In this document: one piece after another, positions 34,321 through 45,924 of the stretch
Numbering within the stretch: the first letter of the stretch is position 1
Layout of the letters: every line of letters starts with the position of its first letter
Source: Harmonia axyridis
Lineage: Eukaryota > Arthropoda > Insecta > Coleoptera > Coccinellidae
Reading direction: 5' to 3'
Length of the DNA stretch: 64,000 nt
Assembly (NCBI RefSeq): GCF_914767665.1
Contig: NC_059503.1
Span: 27,404,001 to 27,468,000 of the forward strand
Made by a program: the position numbers and the translations under genes
Notes under the pieces: model-generated
The model's database searches: none
Seen by the model: the letters and a program-made list of their open reading frames with translations, nothing else
What the model was told of the DNA's origin: nothing

Positions 34321-34469
34321 TTACAGTATTGATAATATAATAATAACTTATTGAATCGGGATTGTTGGGGCTCTGATATCCATCCGGGAACTGCGACCAA
34401 ATTAATCTTTTGTTTTTAACCCTAGCTATTCATATAAACACAAGGAGGTCGTCGATATTATTAACGAAG

Positions 34470-34880
34470 TGGACGACATTCTCAGAAGCCTTGCCTATTA
34501 GTTCGTGACTATCCAGGACTGCCTTTCCCATATTCCTACCCGCTCTCAGCGCTGCTTGGTTTCCGTATTCTGAAGTGAACTAACAATTTCAGCGTGCTAT
34601 GGGTGACTTTGCTAAACTAGCAGCAGTCACTAGAAGTGTATATATAGTATAGTAAACGGCTTTAGTAAATGTTCAAATGTTTAGACATCACCGATAAATA
34701 TAAAAATATCATTTTTGTAGTTCTTCCTTATAACAAATCTGATAGAAATTCAAATTTTAAACAAGTTGATTTACGTAAGCGGGCGATTGATTCTTTAAGC
34801 ATAATTAAAAAGTGACAATATGACGTTATTTTTCACATTTATCTAAATATGTTATCGGAAAAACTATCAAAAGTTATAAA
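34470..34880. repeat. Dispersed repeat D, copy 2
   Basis: Same orientation and order as 27130-27605, with a TATATATAGTATAG site in place of the TATA-like site there. It lacks about 60 bp present in copy 1. The preceding 34360-34465 stretch (CTGCGACCAAATTAATC) looks repeat-like but has no partner in the window. Confidence 0.65.
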
Positions 34881-35945
34881 GGAAAAAATTTTTTCGACAA
34901 TTCGACCGGTTTTCAAAATGAAATTTTATTTTATTGGAACGGTTTTCTCGTAAATGGAATGCTTTATAATGGAAAAATAACTGAGAATAAGAGCCCTTAT
35001 AACAACGTGATATAGTAATATGATTAGTTCGTAGTTTTATCATCGATTCAAAACGGATATCATTATCACTTTCAACCATTTGGGTGAAAAAAAGATCAAG
35101 AGGTCGATTAAAAGAAATATTCAACACAAACGATGATATATTAATGTTGAGCACAAACGTGTATGTTACTGAAATAAACGACGAAGAGTTTGAATGATAT
35201 GTTTATATCAACGTTAAATGGAAACGTGATGTTAAAGATTTTAGAAGACGTAAAACCAACGTGTTCTACAGATAGGTGGTTATTGAATGGTTTCAATGCA
35301 ATGTTGATATAATGTCCAATATCAGCAATTAATATATACAAAATAAAGTAATTTAGTTATTAGGAAACTAGTTGAATAAGTTGAATATAACTTTATGAAA
35401 ACGTATCGGAAACACATTAGATGTTGAAACCAAAATGACAACGTTAATTTCAATGATACAAAATTGAATCAACCAACGTGTGCCCATTGGAAAACGACTC
35501 TACGCAGTCGTCAGTATTTTCCTTCCTTTGTCTATGGGTTCTCATGACGACGGCGTCGCTATACGCAGCAATGACAACTTCTAGTTATGGCGAAGGCTCG
35601 GAGTTGATTTTGGCGTATTTTACGAGATACTATTGCTCCGAAGGGAGATATATGAAGCGAATTAATTCAATCGTGTCGTGTAGTAGCGTTAGAGGATAAT
35701 TTTCGTGGCGCATATACGGCTATCTCGGCGTCATAATTCACGCTTAAAAGATGTCAAGTCCCACGCACAGCCGTCAACAAAGAAAGGTCGATCGGAATGT
35801 CCTCACGATCTTGATGTAATCGCGTCGATTTACTCGGGACAGGCCAATAAACACAACTATTTGATTCGAAATTGTCCGTCAATCGGGGGCATAAAAACGG
35901 TTGGGCATAAATCCGGGCTGTAAAGCGAACGGCGGGCCGCCGCGC
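34881..35945. other. Unassigned DNA; GC-richer unique block at 35480-35945
   Basis: 34881-35480 is AT-rich with nothing recognised. 35480-35945 is CG-rich and shares an extended core around GGTTCTCATGACGACGGC with 33867-33884. Two short plus-strand frames (35478-35699, 35705-35923) have no domain. Promoter or enhancer function is possible only as inference. Confidence 0.4.
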
Positions 35946-36448
35946 TAATTGACTAAAATGTTGAAATTTAAATTGATGAACCGAGCGATGCGTAAATTAT
36001 TTTTCGCATTGCCGTCGTGCGTCATTATGAAGACTTTCCTCGATCTTGGACGTTTTATGCGTCGTAAACGTATTTTATTGCGTTCTGAGAGACAATTTGA
36101 CCGATAGAGGATGATCAGATTGAGATTTCATATTATGCCGTGATATAATAACGATATCTCCGATTTTTTTCATTGCTCAACATATAAGACGATAAAAAGT
36201 TCTTGCGGTTTCCTTTAAATTGATTACTGTCGATATTTATTACCATTACGTGTTCATTTATGGTCAATTAGTTTCGATTATAATACTCCTTGAGCGATTT
36301 TTATCCGAATCCATAACTTTAGCATTTCGTCAAAATGTCTGTTTTTTTTTTATTTTGAGCTGGCAACAACCTCAAACAATAAGGTTTAATTCACATTCAT
36401 TTAAATTATTGTGTCCGTCTGGCCGTATACAACATAACTTCAGTATGG
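35946..36448. repeat. Duplicated block A-B, copy 1
   Basis: About 500 bp here recur at 37519-38012 in the same orientation, roughly 97% alike over the first 330 bp. The second half (from about 36275) is a separate sub-block B that also occurs at 36707-36990. Landmarks are GCATTGCCGTCGTGCGTCAT in block A and CCGTCTGGCCGTATACA in block B. Confidence 0.8.
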
Positions 36449-36997
36449 AAGGACCTAAAAAACTTCAATGTGGGCTCGGATATAAAGGGCAAAATCCGTA
36501 AATATAGCCGTACAAAATTTTGTGTTCTTGTTAATTTGAAATTTGTAGGTTATGATATTTTGCCTTTGTATGGGGAATAACAATTCAAAGCCTTTCGCAA
36601 TATTTTATGTAGATAGCTCAGTCAGAACTTAGTTATATCAAGAAGAACATCGAAACAAAATTAAGTACCTACTACTAAGTATTATATATGGAACTATCAT
36701 ATATATTGTAATACTTTTTGAGCGGTTTTTTTCGAATTCATCGCTTTACCATTCAGTCTTGATGTCTGTGTTTTTCGAATTTTGAGCTGGAAATCACCTC
36801 AAACAATAAGGTTTGATTAATATTAAATTATTGTATCCGTCTGGCCGTATACACGATAACTTTCGATCGGAAGGACCGAGAGATTTCAATGTGGGCTCGG
36901 AAATAAGGCGAAATCCATAAATATAGCCGTACAAAATTTTGTGTTAATTTAAAATTGTAGGTTCCATCGGTATGATATTTTGCATCTTTATGAAAAT
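36449..36997. repeat. Block B remainder and its second tandem copy
   Basis: The first block B runs on to about 36580 (TATAGCCGTACAAAATTTTG). It repeats from about 36707 to 36990, an offset near 430 bp, with moderate divergence. No coding sequence is seen. Confidence 0.65.
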
Positions 36998-37515
36998 AAT
37001 GCATCGTTTCTATAACGAAAAATATCTCCAGCTCAAAATGAAGAATATCAAAAGACATAACCCAATATCTCCTTGACCACAAATCAATGCAGCTGAGATT
37101 TTAGGTTGTAATGCGCAAAACTGTTCAGAATTTCATGGGAATAGATAACCAGATCCATAGGAAATTTAATAAGAATATTGAATAGCACAAACTCATTATT
37201 TCAGTGATAACAGATTCGACCAAAATTTCAATTTCAATAGAAAAATATGAGAAAGCGCTAACGTGATGTCCAATCTATTATCGATTGTGGCTAGATCGTT
37301 GGGTTGAAGCAAGTTGGCTCAGGTAGTGACCGCCGACTAGTGTCGGCTGAAAAGTTTCAATACAAAACACAAAAAATAAAAAATATAATAAATGGAGATA
37401 TGATCCTTTTTTGAAATATGCTTTGCTTGTCTGACGAAAGAGGAAAAATCATTCGAGATGATATTCGGATTTTTTTTTATTAGGTTTTTCGTTTCCTCAA
37501 CAAAATCGTTTCAAC
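36998..37515. repeat. Dispersed repeat C, copy 2
   Basis: It is homologous to 31728-32370. Its right end (CAAAATCGTTTCAAC) abuts the second A-B block, so the order B, C, A, B suggests a duplication that took place around repeat C. Confidence 0.65.
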
Positions 37516-37518
37516 AAT

Positions 37519-38012
37519 TAATTGACTGAAATGTTGAAATGTAAATTGATGAACCGAGCGATGCGTAAATTATTTTTCGCATTGCCGTCGTGCGTCATAA
37601 TGAAGACTTTCCTCGATCTTGGACGTTTTATGCGTCGTAAACGTATTTTATTGCGTTCTGAGAGACAATTTGACCGATAGAGGATGATCAGATTGAGATT
37701 TCATATTATGCCGTGATATAATAACGATATCTCCGATTTTTTTCATTGCTCAACATATAAGACGATAAAAAGTTCTTGCGGTTTTCTTTAAATTGATTAC
37801 CGTCGATATTTATTACCATTACGTGTTCATTTACGGTCAATTAGTTTTGTACATAATACTTTTTGAGTGATTTTTCTCCGAATCGATTGCTTTAGCATTT
37901 CGTCAAAATGTCAGAATTTTTCAAATTTTGAGCTGGGAAAACAATAAGGTTTAATCCACATCTATTTAAATTATTGTGTCCGTCTGGCCGTATACACTAT
38001 AACTTCCGAATG
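37519..38012. repeat. Duplicated block A-B, copy 2
   Basis: Nearly identical to 35946-36448 at a spacing of 1573 bp. It ends exactly where the 5'-truncated BEL/Pao element begins. Confidence 0.8.
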
Positions 38013-38600
38013 AACTCCTGAAATTAGATGATTTTTTGAAAACGGATAAGAATCAGGCTAAATTTTCGGAGTATTTTTCAAGTAAAATGATAAAATGGCA
38101 CATTATTCCACCACGAGCACCTCACTTTGGCGGTCTGTAGGAAGCGGCAGTAAAATCAGCTGAATTTCATATTAAAATAGTTTTAGGTAATGAGAGGCTA
38201 ACTTATGATGAGTTTCAGACAGTCATTGTACAGGTAGAGGAGTGCTTAAACTCTCGACCTTTAAAACCTCTATCCTATGATTCTTTGGACCTGAATGTAC
38301 TCACATCAGGTCATTTTCATGTATCACCACTATCAACACCGCAAGAAGATTTACGATTCGAGACTACAAATCGGATCAAGAAGTCTCTTCAGGTGGCGAT
38401 CGAGTCAAGGAACCAGCAACCAGGGACAATGGTATTATTGAAGGAGGACAACTCACCTCCTCGCAAATGGGACTTAGCCAGAATCATCAAAACGCACCAT
38501 GGTAAGGGCAGTATAGTGCGTGTCGTGTCAGTGAGAACTGCTAAAGGATTATTTAAATGACCGGTATCGAGACTTTGTGTTTTACCGGTCGAAAATTGAC
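38013..38600 (+). pseudogene. BEL/Pao retrotransposon integrase and C-terminal domain, broken
   Basis: The frame shows PPRAPHFGGL then a stop (TAG 38140-38142, in place of the usual Trp), EAAVKSAEFHI, CLNSRPLKPL and LTSGHF, the end of the BEL/Pao integrase core. After these come MVLLKEDNSPPRKWDLARI and VRVVSVRTAKGLFK, the family's C-terminal domain, with a TGA replacing the next Arg at 38558-38560. In an intact element this protein joins the DNA copy to the host chromosome. Everything upstream (gag, protease, RT, RNase H) is missing. Two point stops suggest modest age. Confidence 0.85.
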
Positions 38601-38677
38601 ATTTTTTTTGTGTATTGGGGATCTCTGCCTGGCAGGTTCGCAGTTGTTGAAAGGCAGAGCTTTCAAGGGGGTCGGTA

Positions 38678-39054
38678 TGTTGCGTCAAGTGAATTCACGC
38701 AAACTTCACGGGCAGTTGAATATTCAGAAAGACGCATTTAGGTCGAAAAACCAACCCCAGTAGGTACAGAGAGGGCTAAAAATAGAACAAGAGCATTGGC
38801 GCCACGTTAGCGCTACATATGGTCATCCTGAAGTCACATCTTAGGGCAAGAAACGAAGACGTGGACCAATCAGGGACTTGGATTGCGCTTTGGTATGCAA
38901 AATCCAAAGCGACACTTAAGATGCCCAGCAAATTGGGGCACCATATTCAGTACGCTCGTAGCTGTTACCTTGTAAACACGTAACTTGTACAGCCAAATTC
39001 AATATATTAGTTAAGAAATCCGGTGTTTCATTATCCCAATTTAATAGAATTACA
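38678..39054 (+). mobile_element. BEL/Pao 3' LTR (377 bp)
   Basis: It starts TGTTGCGTC right after a short purine tract (AAGGGGG, 38665-38671) and ends AATTACA, giving the TG..CA form of an LTR. It lies just downstream of the integrase frame in the expected position. The 5' LTR is not in the window, so target duplication cannot be checked. The remaining 38600-38677 is the untranslated end of the element. Confidence 0.75.
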
Positions 39055-40611
39055 GTTGATCGATTCAACCAAAAAACAGGCGGCATTTTTCATATTTTGC
39101 CTCCTCTCGAAAAAGCAAAATAGTATAATTTGCATCTTCTGATGGAGTCGCTAGGTATATAAAATGTTTGAAATTGAATAGAATCAGTTTTTTCTTCAAT
39201 ATCACATTATTCGAAATAATCAATTCAAATTATTTTTCAGTGAAATCAAGTGACAAATTACCGTTTTGGTTCATATTTCAGTTCTGAACGTCAGAATATC
39301 GAAACAATCAGGAAAGTCCTTAAAAATAAAATAAATAAAATACACTCGATTGACCTACAAGAGTGTAATTGGCGTAATATTGACGAGCGCTCAAAAGCTC
39401 GTGACGACAGTCCTTTCCTCGTTATTTCAAAATTCCCTCTTCACATATACAGATAACGAATGAACGTAAGGACGAGAAACACAGCGCCAACCTTCCACAA
39501 GAAAAAAAATAATCGAGTCCAGCTCTGATTGCCGTTCCATCGCACCGAAGAACTATTCGCATCGTATGTCATCAGGTTGGGTAACGTCGTTTCGCTTTTT
39601 AAGTAAAATTGCGTCAAAGCTCGAGGCCGTAAAGATAGCGAAGACCAAATACATAGAAGAGGTTACTTTTACGCGCGTACACAATTCGGTCTAGTGCGCG
39701 CGGATAGATCCCTTCGAGAGAAGCAAAAGTGAACCGATTCCCACGGTCGGAGAGAGACTCGATTTATGGACGAGTTAGAAAGTTCAAAGTTACAGCATCG
39801 GAACGTTTAAGACTCTAAGTTTTTGCTGGCAAAGGACGGGGAATTTTTCGGGTAGGCGGACGGATGGGAAGAAGAACAATTGTCACGCCCGTATCAAAGT
39901 TTTGTAATGGATTGCCGCGACCGTGCGAATCCGGCTCGAAGGACCAAGCAAAAGGAGATACGAATACCAACGCACCCACTGCAACCTACAAGTACATAAT
40001 AGTATGAGAGCTAGTGGCTTATTTGAGTAAACTCGTTTCCCACAATTTTCGAATAATACTTTATTATTAATCGATTAATGAAATACTGCCAAGACACACA
40101 AAAAAATGTTCTGTTTGTAAGATAAACTTCGAGATACTTCCTCAAAAATATGGTTTAGCGATGATCTCAGAATTAACAAATAATTTTTGCGAGAAAAAAT
40201 CATTTCTCTATTTCAGTATCGTAATGAGTTCATCACAGTTATATTTTTCGTTTTGTGGTTGTCCACACAGACTTCCAATCTTATCAAAATTCAACAAACG
40301 TCAATTGTCAATATAATATAATTCGAATTTAGTGGAATGATTTGCGACCTTATTGGCAATTTCTTTTAATTAGGTTGGTGTTAAATCTATTTCGTCAAAT
40401 ATAATTCACGAATTCAATGCGTAATTATAAATTATTTCAAAATTCGAAACCTACGATTCAGATTCAAATTCCGTAATCTGTCAATTTTCGTAACAGCCAC
40501 ACCAACTGCCAAGATACAATACAAATGTCACTAGGATGTATATTCTGAATTTTTCATTGAATTTTGACAATATTTCACAAAACTTGTCTGAGATAGAGAA
40601 AATATCGTCTA
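39055..40611. other. Unassigned DNA; GC/CpG-rich unique block at 39370-39990
   Basis: 39370-39990 is the longest unique GC-richer block of the window. It has purine-rich and CG-rich stretches and an ACGAGCGCTC..GCTCGT inverted motif near 39384-39401. No frame with a domain is seen. It could hold a promoter, an untranslated exon or an enhancer. The rest is AT-rich and featureless. Confidence 0.4.
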
Positions 40612-41090
40612 ATCCTCATTGCAGAAGGCAATTCCAACACTCATGCGTTCGAATTTCGCATTCGTGTTGGAATAGAATCCCATTCTGCAACTTGTTTTAG
40701 AATATACTATTTCGATTTCAAATTCGTTTGCCGTTCGTCACAGTCTCTTACTGCGACGCTTATATTCTGAAAACCAGTGAAGTAGGTATGTTTTGCTGAT
40801 GTTGTTGCAAATCCCTTCGCTCTATATGCCATACCTTGACAAACAAAATAGTACGAGAATATTTCACTCTCACACAGATATCGTGGTTTTATTTCATTAT
40901 TAAATAATAGTACGCGAAACTATCCAGTCACGGTTTATCTATTATTTGTCAAATTTGTGATGCAGAAAAGATTTCTGTCAACCAACAATTTTCACAGCAA
41001 AACTTACTTGATGATATTTATGAAAATATATATTGAGTACATTGAAAATTCAGTGATAGAGAAAATACTGTATATAATACTAGAGCTCGT
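40612..41090. repeat. Dispersed foldback-end repeat, rearranged copy 3
   Basis: The left part (40612-40715) is a hairpin whose arms contain TTGCAGAAGGCAATTCCAACAC and its inverse near TGTTGGAATAG..ATTCTGCAA. The right part (40840-41090) matches the body of the repeat at 9745-9985. The order of parts differs from copies 1 and 2, as if two units were joined. Confidence 0.55.
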
Positions 41091-41480
41091 AATACGTCAA
41101 GTGGTGGTTGGCGGAGTTTCATCTGACTCTCTACCCATAAATGTTGGTGTTCCGCAGTGGTCAGTTCTAGTTCCAACACTGTTCCTACTTCACATCAACG
41201 ATTTCCTGAAAGCAACTTCATGACCATGGCGCAGCTTCGCGGACGATTGTAGCCTCGTTTACTTCCAGGGTTCCAATACCAGCCCGCCATATCAAAAAGA
41301 AACAAGGAATTGGCAATAATTCTCGAATGGGGATCCTATGAATTGATAGAATTCAACGCAGACAAAACTCAAGCATGTATTTCCTCTAGAATAGCCGATC
41401 TCATTTGACCAACATAAGCTTGTCAGAAGTAACCATTCGACATCTATTTCGATGCTTAGTATTACTATCAGCAATAATCT
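41091..41480 (+). pseudogene. LINE reverse transcriptase fragment around the catalytic motif
   Basis: The plus strand reads LPINVGVPQWSVLVP (QGS changed to QWS), TLFLLHINDFLKATS, a stop, then in the next frame FADDCSLVYFQGSN (the catalytic YADD-type box), and later the FNADKTQ-type block. This is the palm region of a non-LTR RT. Frameshifts and stops follow, so it is non-functional. It is not the same family as the RT at 15120-16265. Confidence 0.7.
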
Positions 41481-42440
41481 CACCGTCTGAACTTTTATAA
41501 ATAACTAATTCATTTCTCTTTTTCGATCCAAACCCTAAATTCACTGGATTGTTGCAGTTTCTACCTAAATTTCGTGTTGACGTTCGGTTTCGCTGTATAC
41601 TTATGTTATTTGTTCAATTCGAAATAACACAAAATTCGAAAAAAACTTGAAATCTTTATAATTGTATCTAAAGGAGAATTTTCGACATTCAAATTATGAA
41701 GATAATTCGTTTCAAATGATGGCTGCACTGCTATGTAGCTCGTCCATGCGGAGGTCACAATTTTCGATGACGTGTTCGAGAAATTTTTTTTCAACATATG
41801 TTTTTTCAACGTTTTTCAAAAATTGATGACACAAAAACGATACGTCTGAATAATTTTGTCTCAATCAACTGATAAAGAAGCATTATTTAAACATTTTCTA
41901 GCTTTGATGCAAATGTAAAATGGGTTAGTCAAATGAACCGCGAGCTATTAGGCTACAACTCCAACTTAAATGAATTAAATGACAGCAATACAGATATGCA
42001 GGCTCTTACGACTCGACGACCAGTTCCAATCTTCACTAGAGCCAGATATCGTTCATCTTCAGAAGCAGTAAGTCCGTTGCGAAATGTAATTTGTACAAAC
42101 TTATCTGTGCTTGTCGATCTCAAATAGAATGGACGTCGCTGCTAATCGTTGGAAGGTAATAAGGTGTTAATAAATTTATTGATGAATACGTTAGAGCTAC
42201 AGGTAGACGAAGATGAGAAACGACAAAGTGGAGAGTGTTGAACTGGAAATGCCGATTCTAAGGAAATTTCTTTGAATTTTTTTTTTAGAGGATATTCGTA
42301 AGCTTGTTGGCATAAAATTACTACCCTACAACCAGAATATCCAAAAGCGCCAAATCGCAAGCTAATTTTTGAAACATAATAGCTAGAGGTGATACTGTCA
42401 AAGTCAATGTATTGAAGGGAGGTAAATTGCACCGTTTTGC
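41481..42440. other. Unassigned DNA
   Basis: Short frames (41606-41809, 41933-42127, 42142-42468) show no domain. No repeat boundary is seen. Confidence 0.4.
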
Positions 42441-42444
42441 TGAA

Positions 42445-42800
42445 ATAACTTGTAGTCGAGAAGAGCATCCTCCAAATGATGTAGAAAAAATTGGTAGCAC
42501 TATTGCGTTCGTTTGCTCCTATTCACGCTAATCCACACTAAACCGTAAAACGTTTAGGTGTATTGCAGTATTATGAATCATTCGTTGATTTTCTGAGGCG
42601 TAACTGCAGCAGTTTTTGCTTTTTAATGAAGCCATCTAAGTAAATATGCTGCTCAACATTGAAAATCGCCTGCGAAATCGGAATGCATTTGTTGTTCAAG
42701 GATCCAATTGGTGGCGTTATGGCTATCCATGTTCTACGTGACATATTGATAAATTTCTTGAATCTTCTTCGACAACCTTTTGAAGTTCTAACCTAGCAAC
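42445..42800 (-). pseudogene. Third relic of the DDE transposase family
   Basis: The minus strand reads NWILEQQMHSDFAGDF, then HIYLDGFIKKQK (family: SDEAHF.L.GYVNKQN, first catalytic Asp lost) and TPKRFTV*CGLA. These are consecutive blocks around the first catalytic residue. Only this middle part survives, in more than one frame. Confidence 0.5.
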
Positions 42801-43520
42801 GGTAGTTTATCGTTATTGCATTAAAATTGTTATTTTAATGCAATAAAATCGGTTGGAAAAACCACCATCCAAAGTACTAGGTTGATATTTTCTTAGAATT
42901 TCTCAAATTGCTTCAGTTGATGGCGCTCTATTTATTATTTCTCAGATGAATAGCAGAAAATAAAAAGGTGAAAATCGCACTGGGATACTGATTTTTAAGG
43001 GGGTGTGAATCCTTGGTATCAAGAAGAAAAAACCATATAAATCTATATCCTGAACCTTCTGCATTTTGAGCTACAGGATTTTCAAGTTTCAAAAAAAAGA
43101 GGAGGGTTTTTATCATAACATCAATAACTTTATAGATATTTTCAAGAAATTCCGCACACGTCCTACAAGCAACAAGCATCAATTTTGTGACATTCGTTCA
43201 GGTTTTGAGCTAGATATTTTTGAAAAGATATTATGCATACTAGAGATTTTGTCAAAATGAAAACTACATATTTCGAAAATTCTCATTCCTTCAAGAGTAA
43301 ATTTTATATATTCATTACCACGTCAAATTCCTCAGGTTTTCCATTGAAAAACAAAAAGTGTTGAAATGAATTATTGGAACAGATAATGAATTACACCACT
43401 AAATTGAAAAAACCTTAAATAACAAGAAGGAAAATATTTCAAATTAGCTAGTGGTGTCCACCAGTAGTGAAAAAAAAAAATATACAGACTAAAGCTCAAG
43501 AGTTGAGTAGTTTGGACATC
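42801..43520. other. Unassigned DNA with a 15-bp perfect hairpin
   Basis: At 42813-42846 a 15-bp stem (arms TTATTGCATTAAAAT) with a 4-base loop stands out. No gene is supported. Confidence 0.45.
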
Positions 43521-43736
43521 CAACTAAGAATTTACAGCTTTGAGGATCAGTATCTCATTCTGAAACGCCCTGTATACAGGGTATCTGGTGACCAACGGGA
43601 CAACGCTCAGGTAAAGATAGAGGGCATATGTGTGAGTTGGGAAATGATATTTAATGACATTCGAAAGTCGAATTTATAGAAAATTAGTATTTTCCTGAAG
43701 AGGATACTGATCCTCAAGCGTGTAAATTCTTAGTTG
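43521..43736. repeat. Inverted-repeat element with 35-bp arms
   Basis: 43521-43555 (CAACTAAGAATTTACAG start) and the inverse of 43701-43736 match with few differences. The middle holds a perfect CCCTGTATACAGGG palindrome at 43568-43581, which looks like two TA-flanked transposon ends back to back. Confidence 0.65.
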
Positions 43737-43867
43737 ATTTCTAGAAAGAAAGTTTATGTATGGTATGTTAGAGTTTGAAGAAAAAGTTGTTTTAACATGA
43801 CTTCAAAAACTTCAGCAGATATTTGAGGTTGTCACTTCCAATAATTAATTGTTTATGTCCATTTCTG

Positions 43868-44190
43868 TTAATGTTAGTAAGATATTGGCTTAATTGGACT
43901 ATTTATGGGAGAGTTGAGTCAATCCCAGTTTCCAAATTCCTATAAGGAATTTTCTTTTTACTATGGTTGAACCTTGTCGGCGTTTCTGACATTTATTATC
44001 TTAAATTTACATCAAAAACATCTTAATTGAATCAAGTCATGATAAAAGATAACCCCATTGCTTCAGATGTAAATTTGAGATTATAAATGCCCGACAATTC
44101 GACAGAGATCAATTGTGTTTGATTCACCTCTCCCATAGTTCATTTATTTATTAATAATCCAATTTAGCAAATATCTTACTAATACTTACA
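43868..44190. mobile_element. Foldback MITE-like element, about 320 bp
   Basis: The outer arms share TTAGTAAGATATT, GGGAGAG.TGA and an AATTGGA stretch in inverse order. Inner arms (about 43974-44028 and 44066-44100) share TTGTCGG, CATTTAT and AAATTTACATC. Substitutions and indels show age. No coding sequence. Confidence 0.6.
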
Positions 44191-44888
44191 TAAACATATT
44201 GCGAAAATTTTCAGTCTTTGGACCTTCATTTTCAGACCTTCAACCATGAATTCTTCGTTGAACCTTATCATTTGACTTTATTTTCCAGAAAAAAAAACAA
44301 AATTCTCAATCATTGGTGCAGAATGATAGCACTGAATTCCCTCGAAGAAATGCAACAAAAAAAAAAAAACGAAATTGTGCCTTTAAAGGGGGCTTAGATG
44401 GGACGTGGACCTATTAACAGGTCGATTCGGTAGTTCCTAGGCCGTTCCGGTCGGTTTGCCGCCTTGCGTTCCGCAATGTGTAATTTGTACATACCGAGCA
44501 TTCGTAATGAGGTGGCATTAATGAAAATAACACGTTGTTTCCAATTAACTGACGAGATTCATGGTCGTCCTTATGAGTTTCCGGCGACCCTAACCCGAGA
44601 TCGCTCTCGATTTCAACCGGCTCGGCTGACCGAAGATTTCTGAGATTTAGAGTAAGGCAGAGCACTCCAACTCCTCAACTGTATCGCAAACTACGGAGTT
44701 CATTCAGTTCATTACTTCGTGGACTGATTATTTTATCATTATTATACAATATAAAAGTTGAGGATTACCTATATAACTCACAGAACTTAAATAAATCATT
44801 TCACTGTGAAGAAATATACCCAACAATCATTAAAGAAAAACTCAATGTAACAAAATATTTCATTCACCACAACACAAGGAAGCGATCA
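44191..44888. other. Unassigned DNA; GC-richer unique block at 44390-44670
   Basis: 44390-44670 is GC-richer and unique, and carries CCAATTAACTGACG near its middle. Its 83-codon minus frame has no domain. Regulatory function is possible only as inference. Confidence 0.4.
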
Positions 44889-45140
44889 CAAGCACATGTC
44901 ACAATGGACTACTAGCTCTCCATGAGTCCCATCTATTTTTGAAACTATTTACAATAGGGGCGTTGAATACATTGCTGAGTAACATATTCCATATGCGAAA
45001 GACACTATTGCTCAGAAAATTCTCCCTGCTCCTGGTGAAAAACTGCTCCTCTTAGCTTGTGAATGTGCCCTCTTAGGTGGTTATTTATTTAGAGTAGAGA
45101 CCCACCTCAAAATAACTCTGGGTTACAAGCATAAAATCAT
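44889..45140 (-). pseudogene. CR1/Jockey-like LINE RT extreme C-terminus
   Basis: On the minus strand LRGHIHKLRG is followed by FTRSRENFLSNSVFRIWNML and NAPIVNSFKNRWDSW. This matches the common LINE C-terminal pattern RGH..KL, R..FFSNRV...WN.LP and VNSFKN..D. It is a 5'-truncated fragment with stops. Confidence 0.65.
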
Positions 45141-45924
45141 ATTGTGCACCGTGAATTTCTTCTTCCTTTTCTTATTCTCTAAATTGTATGCCTGCGCAAT
45201 GGTATCATGGTGCCAGCACACTAATTAGTATAGGGAAAATATATCGATAGATATTGTATCTTTCTGAGAAAGTTGTATGCACAAGTACCTCGAAAGACCA
45301 TTGTTACACTAATGCAGGTACATTTATATTAAGTATTGTGACGACAATACGGATAGACATAGACATTATGTCTAATTGCTTTTTGTCGCCACAAACCCTT
45401 CTACTTCTGAATGTTTTGGTACGTGTTTGATTTACTGCTGGTAGCCAGGCGCTATGTATCATTGGTGTCACTTCTCTCTCGTTGATGTTGCATGTTGATG
45501 TTATTGCAATGTTTCTATTTTTCGATATCTTCCATATTATTCATCCTTCGTGTTTAAGAGGATTTCTGTATTCTAGAACAAGATGTGGTGTCCGTGGGAC
45601 AAAGCATATTTTGCGAGTCCTGATTATCTCTTCGATTCAATCTGCAACACCTTACGTGATCTTGGTCTTGGGTTTGAATGCTTCTGTTTGTTGTCCCGAT
45701 GTGAATTTTTCTATTGTTGAAGGGCATCCTACTGCAGTTATAGATGAAACCTTAGGTGAAAATGAAAATATACCAAGGATTCATCTAAATCTATTGAACA
45801 ATCCTGGCGTGAAAGCCTTCAGCATTCTATTTAATCTGTTCTTCAGTTCAGTTTTATTATATATTATAGCTCGTAAGGTCTCGAGCTGATTCTTTCCTAT
45901 AACATTTTTTCTTAATATTCATAA
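45141..45924 (+). other. Unassigned DNA with an unrecognised 135-codon frame
   Basis: The plus-strand frame 45482-45889 has hydrophobic stretches near its N-terminus and C-terminus and no motif I know. It sits just upstream of the LINE 3' end at 45925 but is not a recognised part of that element. It may be chance or an old exon. Confidence 0.3.

Noticed and set aside
42813..42846. A microRNA precursor
   Set aside because: The stem is only 15 bp and too AT-rich, with a 4-base loop; it is too short for a Drosha substrate.
45482..45889. 135-codon frame as a membrane protein gene
   Set aside because: Hydrophobic stretches alone are weak evidence in AT-rich DNA, where such codons are common.
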